64,000 nt of DNA from Palaemon carinicauda. Its lineage: Eukaryota; Arthropoda; Malacostraca; Decapoda; Palaemonidae. The translations under genes were made by a program, and so were the position numbers. Under the pieces are notes generated by a model. It was not told the origin of the DNA and did not search any database. It saw nothing but the letters and a program-made list of their open reading frames with translations. The stretch spans positions 44,369,984 through 44,433,983 of the forward strand of contig NC_090768.1 in assembly GCF_036898095.1 (NCBI RefSeq), written 5' to 3'. Positions 45,060 to 57,112 of this stretch are shown here, one piece after another; the stretch's first letter is position 1, and each line of letters starts with the position of its first letter.

Positions 45060-48030
45060 GGTATGTTAGGTAAAACCCTACCAAGAACAGCATAATCTTG
45101 TTCCAAGAAAATAAACTCTTCGATCATGACAAGAGGAAGCACTGTTTGGACATCAAGAAATTTTACCCACTTCTATCGATATATGCTGTGGAAATAGCAG
45201 AATCTGCCTCCAAAGAAAAGCCCACCTTTCAGAAGAAATGTTCATTAAGCTCCACATGCGAAGTCTTAAGTCCAATCTGTCTTGAAACGTGTAGGTTAGG
45301 GGTTGTTTCATAGACCTCTTCCACTAGGAAATGGATTTTACAATGACTGTGACTAGGTCCATCAAGTCTACAAACCACTCTCTTGCTGTGGCCAAGATTA
45401 CTGCGTTAGATGTGTTGCTAACCTCAGGCTGAAAGATCAAGCTTATCTCATTTCTGGATCATTGCATCCATACTCAAGCTTTCTGACTCCACTTAGAAGA
45501 CGAATGGAGGCAACTTCTATTCCATAGATGTTGCAAACGGATCTACCATTGGAGTCCCATCTGACACAGAACCTTGCAAGCCCATTCTCAAAAGATGACT
45601 TGGTTCCTCATGATCAGCAAGCACATAATCATGTTGTGGATTCTTTGGCCAAATGAAGCAGTACTACTACTAGACGCAAATACTCCAAACAGGTCCTCCA
45701 CCCCCCCATTGAAAGTAGCCATGTCTGCCATGAATTCTTAAGGCAACAATATGGCCTTTAGCTTTCAAAAGGATATATGCTCTGTTGAGCATCCTATCCC
45801 TAATTGGATGAATTGGACCTTGAAACAGCAGTCTTCTGAAATGCGATGTTTTTCAGCTCACAGTGTTTGTTGCAATTGCCTTGTGAAGCCTGAAAGACAC
45901 ATTCTTCGACACCTCTTTCTTGGTTCTGCTAATGTTTAGGAAGAGATATGGACGTTCATGCATAAGATACTGAATTTTCTTCAAACAGCACTGCAGATGC
46001 CTCACTGGAAAGCATCTTCTCTCAATTACTCCCCAGGCACAGTACTATGTAGAGAGGGGATGGAAAAGGTCGTCTCGAACCTGGGGCTCGTAACTCGATA
46101 GAAGGTTTTGAGATTTGCCCACAAACTTCGGCACAAAACTAGAAACCTTTACAACACTAGGGGTGGAGGTTAATACAGAGAGAGAAACCATGAAACCCCT
46201 ACTCTTTTTGCCAATGTTAAAGCTAGCAAAGAGATAGTTTTGAATTGGATCTCTGTCTCACGATCTCAAAGCTTTCATGCAGGGTAAGCACAAGATCCTT
46301 GAAAACAAGCCACATCTCGCTTGGGGCCTAAGGTAGTGGGGTGAGCAAGGCTGCTCAAAGCCCTTCACAAGAATAGAGAACAACAAATAAGGATGAAAAG
46401 TCTATGCTCTTCAATCGAAAGACCGTACTCAACTGACTGGTAGCCTTTCCATGGGCAACCTTGGGGTTTTTCTTAGCGAAGGAAGATGAAAATGTCTGCG
46501 ATCTACGCCAGAGCGCCTTTGGACGGAAAATTACCTCTTCTCTAACACCAATTACTGAAGATGGCCCATTTCCCTGGATAGACAACTGCAGAGGACTGTA
46601 GTAGGTATTAAGAAATTTCATCTGCAAAATTTCAAAAAGCCTTTCACTTAGAAAAGCTGGATAGTCTAAAACAATGAAATGCAATCAACTTCATGGATTG
46701 GTGATACCTCTGACTGTGTAGCTGACAGGGAAGGGTAGTTATCTTGGCTAGAACAAATTGTGATACCATTTGGCATATGATCATCTGGGGAGCAATAAGC
46801 GTCATCCAGAGGCCCGGCGTGACCAACACACAGTTGATCAGCCAGCAAACAGGTTGAATGAAGGCAGAGCGTAAAAGGCATCTAGGTGATCCTAATGAAT
46901 GTTGGAAGGAGTCTTCAAACACAGCCCATGGTTCTGGAAGAGGGAAACAGAACACCAAGAGCAAACAGGAGGGTTCTCAGTGATCCCCACATGGCAAGAA
47001 GCTTTCTCCTCTAAGTAAAGGATACGGGGACTAGGACTACTCAAACCCTACGACCTGTCCCACCCAACTAGAAGTGTCCTTCTAGTACAGTTCTCTTGGC
47101 AGAATTGTACCTGGCTCACACTTTCATGGTATTCATATCTCCCAGTTAAGGATCTACTTTGTCAACTTGAAAAAGGAATGGAGCATAACCGTGCCCGCTT
47201 GCTTATTGACATAGGCTACTATGGTGGTGGTGTCACTCCTCAACACTACAGAATGCTTCATCAAACATTCTTGGAATGGTTGTAAAGCAGGAAACTACTT
47301 GTGTATTTCCAGGACATTAGTGTGCAGAAGCTTTCTTCCATTTACCACACTCCTCAGGTGACCAGGTTGCTCAGATGCACGCTAGTGCCTCGTGTATCAT
47401 TGGAATAAAATGGTTTGTGATATCTGTAAAGGCTGACCAGTGATCCTTCAAACACCAATTATTGTACGGGATTTCTGATGGAGACCTGTGAAACGGAACT
47501 AATCCAGCATGGAAGGTGGCCAAGAAGATGACAAGCACTGAGCTGGATGCCAAAAAGGCTGGACTCCTATACTTGAAACTCAGGGGTCAAAGTACCCGTT
47601 GTCCTTTCGAAGTATGTCCCACACCTGACAACTTGTCATGCCACGAGACAGCTTGGAAGGTGACCATGGCAGAAGACTTCAGGGGCCTCTGGTAAGAGAA
47701 AGACATCCTGTCTGACTGGGGTCTCCTCATGGAGTCCACCCTTTACAATCTGCACAAGAGGTGATGGCAGAGCAGAGGGGCACAAGAATCCATCTCTGTC
47801 TTAAGAGTGCCTTTTGTTTGCCTGGTGAGAAGCAAGAGAGTTCTTACAATCATCAACTCGATCCAGGACTGACTGGTTAGATCCGATCCTTGCTGATCCA
47901 ATAAAAGGCTCGACCCTCGAGTGGTACCAAAGTGCCAATCAATGATGAAGGTCCTACTTGAAGGGCACACCAAAGGTTGAACCACACAGTTCATTGTGAG
48001 TGCCAAGAACATCCACAAAGGAACACTGTC
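45060..48030 (-). mobile_element. Further decayed DIRS-like pol fragments
   Basis: The minus strand at about 47300-47150 reads DTTTIVAYVNKQAG, a second RNase H motif besides the one at 48040-48330, preceded by SVHLSNLVT and GVW-type residues. This indicates a second, separate DIRS relic or a duplicated segment. The remainder (45060-47100) has short frames only. I could not assign 46355-46960 confidently. Boundaries are estimates. Confidence 0.45.
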
Positions 48031-48039
48031 TAAAGGTTC

Positions 48040-48330
48040 TCAGCTTCTATTGGTACTGGGCAAAGAATCCAAAGTACCCTTGAACATGCTAGATGGGATA
48101 GCTCCTTGCTTGTTGATGTAAGCCACTACTGTGTTGTTGTCGCTCATCACCACTGAGTGGCCTGCCTGGAACTGTTGAAGGTCCAGAAAGCCAGCATTCA
48201 TCTCTAGGAGATTTATGTGGAGGTACTTTTCTGACTCTGACCAGAGACCTGAGGTCATGTGGTGCCGCACATGGGTCCCCCTCCCTTTCTTTGAAGCCTC
48301 TGAGAACAGCATCAAATCCGTGGGGAGGAT
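48040..48330 (-). pseudogene. DIRS RNase H (minus strand)
   Basis: The frame 48315-48040 reads YLHINLLEMNAGFLDLQQF and SVVMSDNNTVVAYINKQGAI, matching the ExxA and D-N-x-T/A-x-V-A-Y-I-N-K-Q-G motifs of DIRS RNase H. It is one frameshift from the RT frame. Confidence 0.75.
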
Positions 48331-49340
48331 GAGAAGGTCCCCTCCCTTTCATAGGTTCTCGTCTGTCACCCACCAAATCGCGAGTTTGATTCCACCGGGA
48401 CTTGAGTTGCCTCTGGAGGGATCTCATCCTGAGGCGACCATTGGGAACTAGATGGGCCAGTGATGAAAGGTGGCCGAGGAGACATAACCACGTTTGGGCT
48501 GGAAGTTCTTCTCGTCTGAGAAAAGGTCTTGCGACCTTTCTCAGCCTTGTCATCCTGTTGTCTGATGGGAAGGCTTTGTGGAGATTGGTGTCTATGATCA
48601 TGCCTAAGTATACCAGTCTCTGTGTAGGAAGCAGAGAAGACTTCTCAAGATTTATCATGATCCCCAGATCCTGGTAAAGTCTCAGAAGTTTTTCTCGTTG
48701 TTGAAGAAGGGTTGACACCGAGACTGCTAGGATTAGCCAGTCGTCCAGATAACAGAGGAGACAGATGCCAATCCTGTGTGCCCAAGGTGACATGAGGGCA
48801 AACACTCTTCTGAAAACTTGGGGTGCTGTGGAAAGACCGAAGCACAGCACCTTGAACTGGTACTTTCTGTTATGTAGGCTGAATCTTAAGTACTTCCTTG
48901 AAGACAGATGGACTGGGATCTGGAAGTACGCGTCCTTTAGGTCCAGTGTACACATGAGGTCCTGAGGTCTTACTGCTAGTCTGACCATGTCTGCCGTCTC
49001 CATGCTGAACGGAGTTTGTTTGACAAACTTGTTCAGGGCTGAGAGGTCGATGACTGGTCTCCAGCCTCCAGACACTTTTCTTACAAGAAAGAGTCAACTG
49101 AAGCAGCCTGGGGATTGTCGAGGACCTCTTGGAGAGCGCCCTTCTTCAGCAGGGTCTGGACTTCTGTCCGAAGGCCTGCCCCCTTGCCGATCCCATGGCA
49201 AGGGAGTCTATTGACACTGGATTCCTGGTCAGGGGAGGTAGAGATGTTATGAAAGGGATGCGATATCCTAGACGGATCATGGAGATTATCCAGGAAGCGG
49301 CCCCGAGTTGCTTCCACCTGTTTGAGCAACTTTGTAGGCA
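48089..49340 (-). pseudogene. DIRS reverse transcriptase (minus strand, best preserved copy)
   Basis: A 328-residue open frame (49075-48089) contains GGWRPVIDLS, TLDLKDAYFQIPV (residues 43-55), FGLSTAPQVF (79-88) and the catalytic YLDD (109-112), then LEKSSLLPTQRLVYLGMIID. The preceding frame (49341-49081) supplies the N-terminal part ending DNPQAASVDSF, one frameshift away from the main frame. The LDLKDAYF/YLDDWL combination is typical of DIRS/Ngaro-type RT. Confidence 0.85.
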
Positions 49341-49469
49341 TCCCCCTCTGGTGGAAACGCAGGGGGAGTGCCTATCCTACGGTTTGCAGGCTCGGCTGCT
49401 CCCTCTAAGATTCTTTCCTCCCCTGGAGGACTTTTTACCTTTTCTGTCCTTGACAGGAAGGGCGTATTA

Positions 49470-52400
49470 GACACCACTGTCTTTGCTGCTGGTTTCGTCA
49501 TTACGGTCTTGGTTAGACAGGACTGCTGGAGGTTTATAGGGCTTTGTTAAAACCCTATGGAGGAAGTCTCGATGAGACTTCCTCCACCTCTCAGCAGCAA
49601 GTTCCACGTCCTTAGGCTCAAACAGATGGGCCCCTTCTAGGGAGGAATGTCTGAGCCTATTTATCTCGAGACTTGGGACCTGTTGGTGGAACCTCTCAGA
49701 CACTTCATCTCGACGTTTCAAGATGGTGTTTGCCCCACAAGTTTGAGACTTGGTGGGCAAGAAACTCAATCGTGCGAGTGCCTGAGAGTAAATAGGTCTC
49801 CATTGCCTTCCTGGTACGCTCCTTGGAAAAATCCTCGGATCGTATCAGGATACCTAAGGTCCCTAACCAGATGTCCAGCCACGGAGTAGCTTGCATAGCA
49901 TACTTAGTGACCTTTTTGTGGTTAAGGACTTCGGTTGCCCAGAACGAGAGCTGCCAGCTGGAGAGTCTCTCAAGGACTCCCCTGGTTAGCTCTTCCAGAG
50001 AGTGGTGAAGAGGAAGAGCTAAACTGGGTTCCTCCAGGATCTCAAACTACCTCCTTTGCAGTACATGAGGAGGTGGGAGGAGCTTGTTCGTAGAGCCGGC
50101 ACGGTTCGAGGAGGCAAACTCGCAAAGCTGTTGGGAGATCTTGTCCCTGGTACTCTTCAACTCTTGAGACCACGGCAGGGTTGCACTGGTCTTTGAGGGT
50201 TTCCGAGTGCCAAAGACCGTGTCTTTGCCCTCTCGAGGGGGTATCTCTGGGTCGGAAAACCCATTGAGAACCCTCATGAGAGTCAGAACCTACCAGAATG
50301 CATGTTCTGATTCTTGTTGGTCTCCTCCTGATGTAGGACTCGCAGTGAAGTCTCCTTCTATCCCTAAGAACTCTTCTTGGGGTGAGTCGCAGACATTCCT
50401 CGAGTGGCTGGCTGTCTCCATTCTAGCCCTAGTAGAAAATTTGGCAGAGTTTTGGAGTCTTTGGACTCCTTCCGGGAAAGTAGGTAAGATTCCAACATCG
50501 AAGGTCTGAGTGTCATGTCCCTCCTGGTCTCAGATTGAGGGGAACTCTCCGCGTGAAGGGAGGTTTTCTCCATTGGAGCGATGGAAGAGTGTGCCTCCTC
50601 GCGCAGTTCCCTTGGTGACGATGGTCATCATCCGACAGGGAGGGAGAGTATCCCTGTGGAGAAACTGGAGGGACTTGCCTTGATGGTCTGCACGTAGTCG
50701 GCTTCACTCTCGGGGAAGTGAAAGCATCGGAAACTCCTCTTTTCCTCTTCAAAGGGGTAGGGGAAGCCATGGTTCCATGTCTTTGAGTTCAGAGCTATAG
50801 GTTGCTTTGATGAGCGGTTAGACAGGACGGGCTTGAATGTCTGTGTTACAGCTCTGACTAAGGCACTGAACCAAGGCTGCTGACTGACTGATGCACTGTC
50901 AGATAGATCCCCTGAAGAGAAAGGGACCAAAGGTTCCCTACGAGGAGTCACCGTAATAGGTGGGTACGCCTTAGAAGGCAGTTTAGGGATCCTGAACCCC
51001 TCTGCTTGTGCCTGTTTCCCTTCTCCCGCAGGGCGCGCTGGAATGCCTTTGCGGGAAGGGGAATGAGGCGATGGCAACCTTGCTGGGTGTAGATCCTGCG
51101 CCCGTGCCTGTTGGTGCGTGCGTGGGAGAATATTGGCGCGGGCGCACATGAGAATTTTGGCGCGTGCGCGGGAGAGTATTGGCAAGCATGCACAGGTGAG
51201 AGTTGGCAAGTGGGCATGTCTGTGTGCGCGCCCGGAGATATTTGGGGTGCAGGAGAGCGCCAGCAAGACTTGGTGAGTAGGTGAGGGCTGCAATGTGCAT
51301 GCTGTGTTACCTACAGTGTGTTTGTGCGCCGGAAAATAATGGCACGCGCGGCCCATAAATGGTGCACAGGCAGGCGCGTAGGAGAGTAAGGGCATGTAGG
51401 AGAGCGCTGGCGCGCAGGAGATCATGGGCGTGTGGGTGACCCTAGGCACGTGGCACGCAGGCGCATGAATTTGCTGACTTCTATGAGGGCGAGCAGGTGA
51501 AGGAGCACGCCGAAGCGCTGTAGCGTGACGAGCTGCTGATGAGCGCTGATATCGGATGGCGAGCTGCAGGGCGATGGGGCGCAGCTGTGCACTTTGGTAG
51601 AGCTACAACAGGTTCTACCGGTGAATGGCGATGGCAGGTCGGCAGGTCTGGAGGGTGGATGGTCGGCTTGCCCTTTGTAAGGGCGACCATCCACTGAAGG
51701 GGATCGCGAATGATCGGCAGTGAGGTCCAGGACCGAAGTCACAAGACTAGTTGCAGGAGCAGTGACGATCGATGAATGAAGGTCAGAAGGCAGCGGAGGC
51801 TCCTCTGCAGGGGACGGCTTTGAGACGATGATGAACCAAAGAGGCGCCTCGTCACCGCTGGTGAAGGGAGACCTCCAAGGCTTATTGGAAGGTGTGCCTT
51901 CCGACGAATGCGCCCTCTGGGGGCCGTTGGATCAGCAAGCTGACCAAGTGCCACAGCAGTCCTCCGAAGAGGAGTCTATATAAGCGAACTCTCCCGAGGG
52001 AGAGAAACACTGAGAGACAGACGTTGAACTTAGTTTCCCCCCCTCAAAGGATGTTCAGGAACGGGGGGAAACTAAGTCGGCAGCAACCGCTGTAGAGTCT
52101 GGAGTGGCAGAGGAGATGGATGATACCGCACAAGACACCTCTGACACAACAACGTCAACAAGGGTCAGGGGATCTACTTCTGACGGCAAAGATGATTGCT
52201 TAACAGAAGCACCCACGCGGATGAACTGGAGGGCGGACCCATAAGCCCCAAGGAAGACCAAATCTGTAAAAGGGGAGTTAGTGACAAGGCCTCACCCGGG
52301 GGGGAGAGGTGGGGCTGCTTCGCTAGGGGAAGCAACATCATGTCTACGCTACTACTCAGCGGTCTCTCGTATGAGACCAAACGAGTAGGTGCTTCAGAGG

Positions 52401-52620
52401 AGGGTTGGGAGACGGAAGAAGAGGCCTGGGGTTTTTCTTCCTTCAAAGAAACCTTTGAAGGAGAAATATCCCACTTGGACTTCTTCTTCTGCCATCACGC
52501 AAACCTCTCTCACTGGGAGGAAGGCCACTCCCTACACTCATTGCACTTATTTACGCTATCACACCGTTGACCTCTGCATACAGGACAAAGGGTGTGAGGA
52601 TCAGTCTTAACCGCCGACAT
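49470..52620 (-). pseudogene. DIRS gag-like relic (minus strand)
   Basis: Begins MSAVKTDPHTLCPVCRGQRC with a second Cys pair (CNECREW) at 52620-52520, a zinc-knuckle-like Cys motif. It continues through a Ser-rich part, a His/Ala/Pro-rich repeat zone (51100-51449), LSDSASVSQQPWF (around 50900) and SGTRTIEFLAHQVSNLWGKH, LEGAHLFEPKDVELAAERWR (49900-49560). Stops and frameshifts split it into several frames. Role as gag is inferred from position. Confidence 0.65.
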
Positions 52621-52624
52621 AAAT

Positions 52625-53235
52625 TATTATCATTATTTGCTAAACTACAACCCTAGTTGGAAAAGCAGGATGCAATAAGCCCAGGGGCTCAACAGGGAAA
52701 ATAGCCCAGTGAGGAAAGGAAAAATAAAATATTTTAAGAAAAGTAACAAAATTAAAATTAATCTCTCCTGTAAAAACTATAAAAACTTTTAACAAAACTA
52801 GAAGAGAAATAAGATAGAATAGAGTGCCTGAGTGTACCCTTAAGCAAGAGAAACCCAAGACAGTAGAAGACCATGGTACAGAGGCTATGGCACTACCCAA
52901 GACTAGAGAACAATGATTTGATTTTGGAGCGTCCGTCTCCTAGAAGAGCTGCTTACCATAGCTAAAGAGTCTCTTCTACCCTTAAGAAGAGGAAAGTGGC
53001 CACTGAACAATTACAGTGCAGTAACCCCTTGGGTGAAGAAATATTGTTTGGTAATCTCGGTGTTGTCAGAGGAGAATGCCAGACTATTCGGTGTGTGTGT
53101 GTGTGTGGGCAAAGGGAAAATGAACCGTAACCAGAGAAGGATTCAATGCAGTACTGTCTGGCCAGTTAAAAGACCCCATCTCTCTAGCAGTAGTATCTCA
53201 ACGGGTGGCTGGTGCCCTGGCCAACCTACTACCCA
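52625..53235 (-). mobile_element. Non-LTR/SINE-like repeat, longest copy, inside the DIRS relic
   Basis: About 610 bp from TTATTATCATTATTTGCTAA through GTACAGAGGCTATGGCACTA to CAACGGGTGGCTGGTGCCCT. It lies between the DIRS gag-like start (52620) and its terminal repeat (53578), so it inserted after the DIRS element. Confidence 0.65.
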
Positions 53236-53404
53236 CAAGGGCAGCCGGAGAGTCCAGGGCAGGTGTGCATGGTCGCAGAAGTCAACTTCACACACACACA
53301 CACTAGAAGAAAAAGAAAAAAAAAAAGGTCATTAATGGCTGCCAATATTTGGCGAGGATGAAGAGCAGCAATGTCCATTCACCATCCAAGCCGAAAACAA
53401 AGTG

Positions 53405-53578
53405 AGCTCAATCACAGGTGTGTGAGGTGGGGCGGTAGCAAGCTACCCTCCCCTAACCCCGCTAACTAGCGGTATGGGTAGTTAACCCTTGTTAAAAAGT
53501 AATGGCTCGTCATTTCAGCTACACCGAAAGTAACACCCCTATTAAATAGCGTGGTTTGTATTCCAGTTACTGAACAAC
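53405..53578 (-). repeat. Left terminal repeat of the minus-strand DIRS element
   Basis: Read on the minus strand it starts TTGTTCAGTAACTGGAATAC and proceeds through ACAAACCACGCTATTTAATA, a GAGCCATTA stretch and CGCTAGTTAGCGGGG, as in 24901-25087, with moderate divergence. Confidence 0.8.
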
Positions 53579-53589
53579 TACATTTTCGT

Positions 53590-56150
53590 ATTTGCAAAGA
53601 AGTCTTAAGGATGTGGATTTTGGGAGGGGGGTTTTACTTAGGTAGAACCACCACCTGGAACTTTTGATGCTGAGTATCCCTTGCAGCTGAGTGCTCCAGA
53701 AAATAACACAGGTGAATGCTGCTGCATTCGTAGCTCACTGAAGCCATAGTGTGAGCAACGCTGGAACATCCTATGATGGTAGGGGGATCTGACTTAGCTT
53801 GGTAACTCGAGATTGAATCCTTTTACAGTATAGCCCAAGCTATGAACTTTACATGCAGAAATTCACTAGTATAAAGAAAGATAAATGCAACACATTTTTA
53901 CTATTTTATGGGCTAAACTCTAAATTTCAAGGTTTGTATAGAGTTTTGAGATGGTAATAAGTACACTAAAAAATATGACTATTCTCTTAACTGCATAACC
54001 TTTTAATCTATTAGTATAGTTAATAAACACAATTTAACTGCATAGCAAAAATTATATAACTCTCGCCATCAGCTGAAAAGAAACAATTCTCTTCTCTTAT
54101 AAATAAAAGGTATTTACTTACAAACACCACTTGCTTACTGGGAGTCTGGAGATCCACGAGGACAGACATCATTAACAGAAGTTTGGGAATCACACTTATC
54201 ACTGAGAAATGAATAGGAAACGGTTCTAAAGAATTAGACAAGAACAATAGAAATAATTAAGTTATAAACATTTACTTAGGACTTCTCCCGTTATCATCTC
54301 ACCATAGTTGACTTAACAAGGAAGCTCGGGTGATGTATGCACCATGCCCGAGGAACATGAAGAGTGCTCTGTTTGGAAACATTATAAGATCCTAATGTGC
54401 ACATGTATAAATAATGAGGTTGCAATGACAGCTAGTTTTTGAGATGTTATAATGTAAATAGATATAGTAGTTAAATACAACCTTCTATATGAAAACTTAA
54501 CAATTAAGCATACCATGAAAAATCCAATGAATTCATCGTGCTTCCAGAATGATTCTTGCTATGAATTCCGCTTAAGGCTACAGTTGAACATGACTAGTTA
54601 TACGGTCACAACAACAATGGAGGTTCACTAACAAAAAAATGGGAAAAGTAAACAAAAAAGAAATAAGATATATATATATCTTCCCTTAGCTTACAAATAT
54701 GGTCAGGTAAATATTTAGAAGCAAAAATTTTTTTCATATAAATAATCACAGAGCTTGGATCACAACTACATATACACAAGCACATGGTATAATAATACCC
54801 AGAGCGAAGCCCATTTTACGAGGTATATCAGCATTATACACGGACATACCAAAGATGTATTCAGAACTTACCATAGTAACTTGATAATATACTCCTCATT
54901 TATTAAAAAAAGAGGGGATACAACTTTCAAATTAAAATTACTGGACTGAGAAGTAATGCACAAATGTAATGAGAGAAATTTACTTAGCATTTTTGTAAAT
55001 TGCAATTATAAAATGCAAAAACGAAGTAATGAGGATTTTCATTACTTGAACCAGTAACCAAACTTTTCAGAGCTTTTGTTTATCATGTACTGCACCACAG
55101 GTAAAATAAAAATGCTGTTCCTTGCCTTATGGGATAACATAAGTGCTGCAAATTACCCAAGAATTTATCACAATGAATGAACCAATTTGTTAGGTGAAAG
55201 AATTATTTAAAGTTTAAAATTTGTCGGGAAAAAATTGTCTTGAAACATTATATATGACCTTTAGCTGTTCAGAGATTCTGCAAGGTGGTAATGATGAGGA
55301 AATGCATTTAAAGCAACACATTTTGCAAGCAATTAACCTTTCCATATTAATTTTGACATGATGTGTCCACAGTCAAACATGGAAAAGACGGAATCATTTT
55401 ACTTTATCTTTTAAAATGAGCTAATGCCTTATGCCTACATGTGCTGAGATACAATGTATATCCTTACCATTTTAATCATCACCTAAGTATTTCACTGAGA
55501 TACAATGTATATCCTTACCCTTTTAATTATCACCTAAGTATTTCATTCTGCTTACAGCAAGAGCACGTGGTTATGAATGCTATTAATTTTCATTCAATAA
55601 AAACAGCAAAAAGAACTAATATCAATATTTCTTTTTTTTTTTAAGTTCTACGTAAGCATTGGAGTTTTCCTTAAACGCAATGAATGCCATTCACTAACCA
55701 TATCTCTACCTCAGCACACCAGGAAACTAAAGTAACCTAAAATGTTCACCGGAGGCGTAAATGTGATTAGATACCAAAATATTTCAACTATTTACTAACT
55801 ACAGAGCCTAATATTTCCAATTACACCTAATTGAGCACCAATTATTAAGTTTTCCATATTAAAAGTATTTTTCTAATCTGATCCCAAAATAAAGGCAAAT
55901 GTAGTATACAGTAATTACTTTCATAAACTTCTCAGGAGGCAAATAAGCAGCGACACTGACTTATCACATCAGCATTTCATTATGGAAAAGTCAAAGGCAA
56001 TAATACAGTACACAATAAATCACCTACCAGCAAATATTGCATCATCATAAAATGAAATTTACTTCAAGACCCTATCCAAGTGATATGCATACAAATTGGT
56101 ACAAAGTAAGTGTTTGATTTTACCCTAAGTTCATGTAACGCACACACTAA
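53590..56150. other. Intergenic AT-rich stretch
   Basis: Between the minus-strand DIRS element and the HD-PTP 3' end. It holds only short ORFs, the 51-bp duplication at 55446, and no splice-bounded coding exons that I can see. It appears non-coding. Confidence 0.55.
55446..55548. repeat. 51-bp tandem duplication
   Basis: GAGATACAATGTATATCCTT and ATCACCTAAGTATTTCA occur twice in direct succession in the intergenic region. Confidence 0.85.
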
Positions 56151-56152
56151 TG

Positions 56153-56153
56153 T

Positions 56154-56215
<62 letters not shown>
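56153..56215. repeat. (CT)n microsatellite
   Basis: About 62 bp of pure CT repeat between the HD-PTP 3' UTR and the intergenic repeats. Confidence 0.95.
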
Positions 56216-56220
<5 letters not shown>

Positions 56221-56336
56221 TTAGGAAGTCAATATAACGGCAAAATAGTCACAGACTAGCAAAATATGGCTAAGATAAAAACTAATGTGAACATGCAAGC
56301 TCTTCTAAAAGTGGAAATTATCAAGAAATCCTTTTG

Positions 56337-56639
56337 TTTATTAAATCCATTGGTTTGATTATTCTGTATGGCTGAATTGCTATGGATAAATGCTCACTAG
56401 TTTGCATGGATTGGTCTGAAATGAACATAGATATGGTTTACTTACCTACAAATACATATGTACACATACAAAAACTCTTTTGGAACCTTTCAGAAACATT
56501 CTCTTCAATAAATGATGACCTAGTACCAACTACAGCATTACGATTACAACTGTGTACTATTCCAACACAAGCAAGGCATGACAAAATTATCAGTGATGTC
56601 TGGTAGATATGTGAGATGGATGGAAAGCGAAGAAAAGAA
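56337..56639 (-). other. 3' UTR of the HD-PTP homologue
   Basis: Downstream of the stop on the minus strand. An AATAAA on that strand lies at 56337-56342, giving a short 3' UTR of about 0.3 kb. A 60-bp CT microsatellite lies just beyond. The choice of signal is inferred. Confidence 0.45.
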
Positions 56640-57112
56640 TTATGACTTCTTGTGTGACCAAAGTGGGTCAAGACCACTGAATGGATCATTGGGATCTCCA
56701 GACTTCTTATTTAAAGATCCACCAGAAACATTTTCAAAGCTCTCTTTTGTAATTTTCACGAACTTCGCAGGCACAGGTGGATCAATCTTGAACTGCTGTG
56801 GATCTAAACTAGCTGCTAGACTTGGAGAAATTGAAGAGAAGCTTGGATCTAAAAGACCAATAGGTTTATTTGTCAAGCCATTTGTTTCTGATTCCAAGGC
56901 ACTACCAGTATCATTTGCATCAACACTCGATGCCTCACAGCCTGAATCAGTTAACCCTTGGGAGTTAGCAGACGCCAGAGACTCTTTGCTTGCTTCTCTT
57001 TGTCCATCCTTCAAAACTTGATCGAACCCTGCTGAACCATTACTCACAAGGGAGGCTGATGAATTTCGGCGAGAATGCTCATCCTCACTTCCCGTTTTTC
57101 CACCTTCTTGAT
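56640..57112 (-). CDS. PTPN23: HD-PTP last exon D (C-terminal tail)
   Basis: The acceptor is attttacag on the minus strand. It encodes 156 residues of Ser/Asp-rich, low-complexity sequence (DQEGGKTGSEDEHSRRNSSA near the start) and ends PFSGLDPLWSHKKS then TGA-type stop. The final LDPLW element is the family's most recognisable tail motif. Confidence 0.8.

Larger units (their letters stand above)
48030..53580 (-). mobile_element. DIRS-type retrotransposon, minus strand, 5' terminal repeat to RNase H
   Basis: Minus-strand order: left terminal repeat (53405-53578), gag-like pieces (52620 down to 49470), reverse transcriptase (49340-48089) and RNase H (48330-48040). The terminal repeat shares TACAAACCACGCTATTTA with the element at 24898. 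No matching right terminal repeat or internal complementary region is recognised, so the 3' part is lost or replaced. A non-LTR/SINE-like repeat (52625-53235) is inserted behind the left terminal repeat. Confidence 0.8.
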
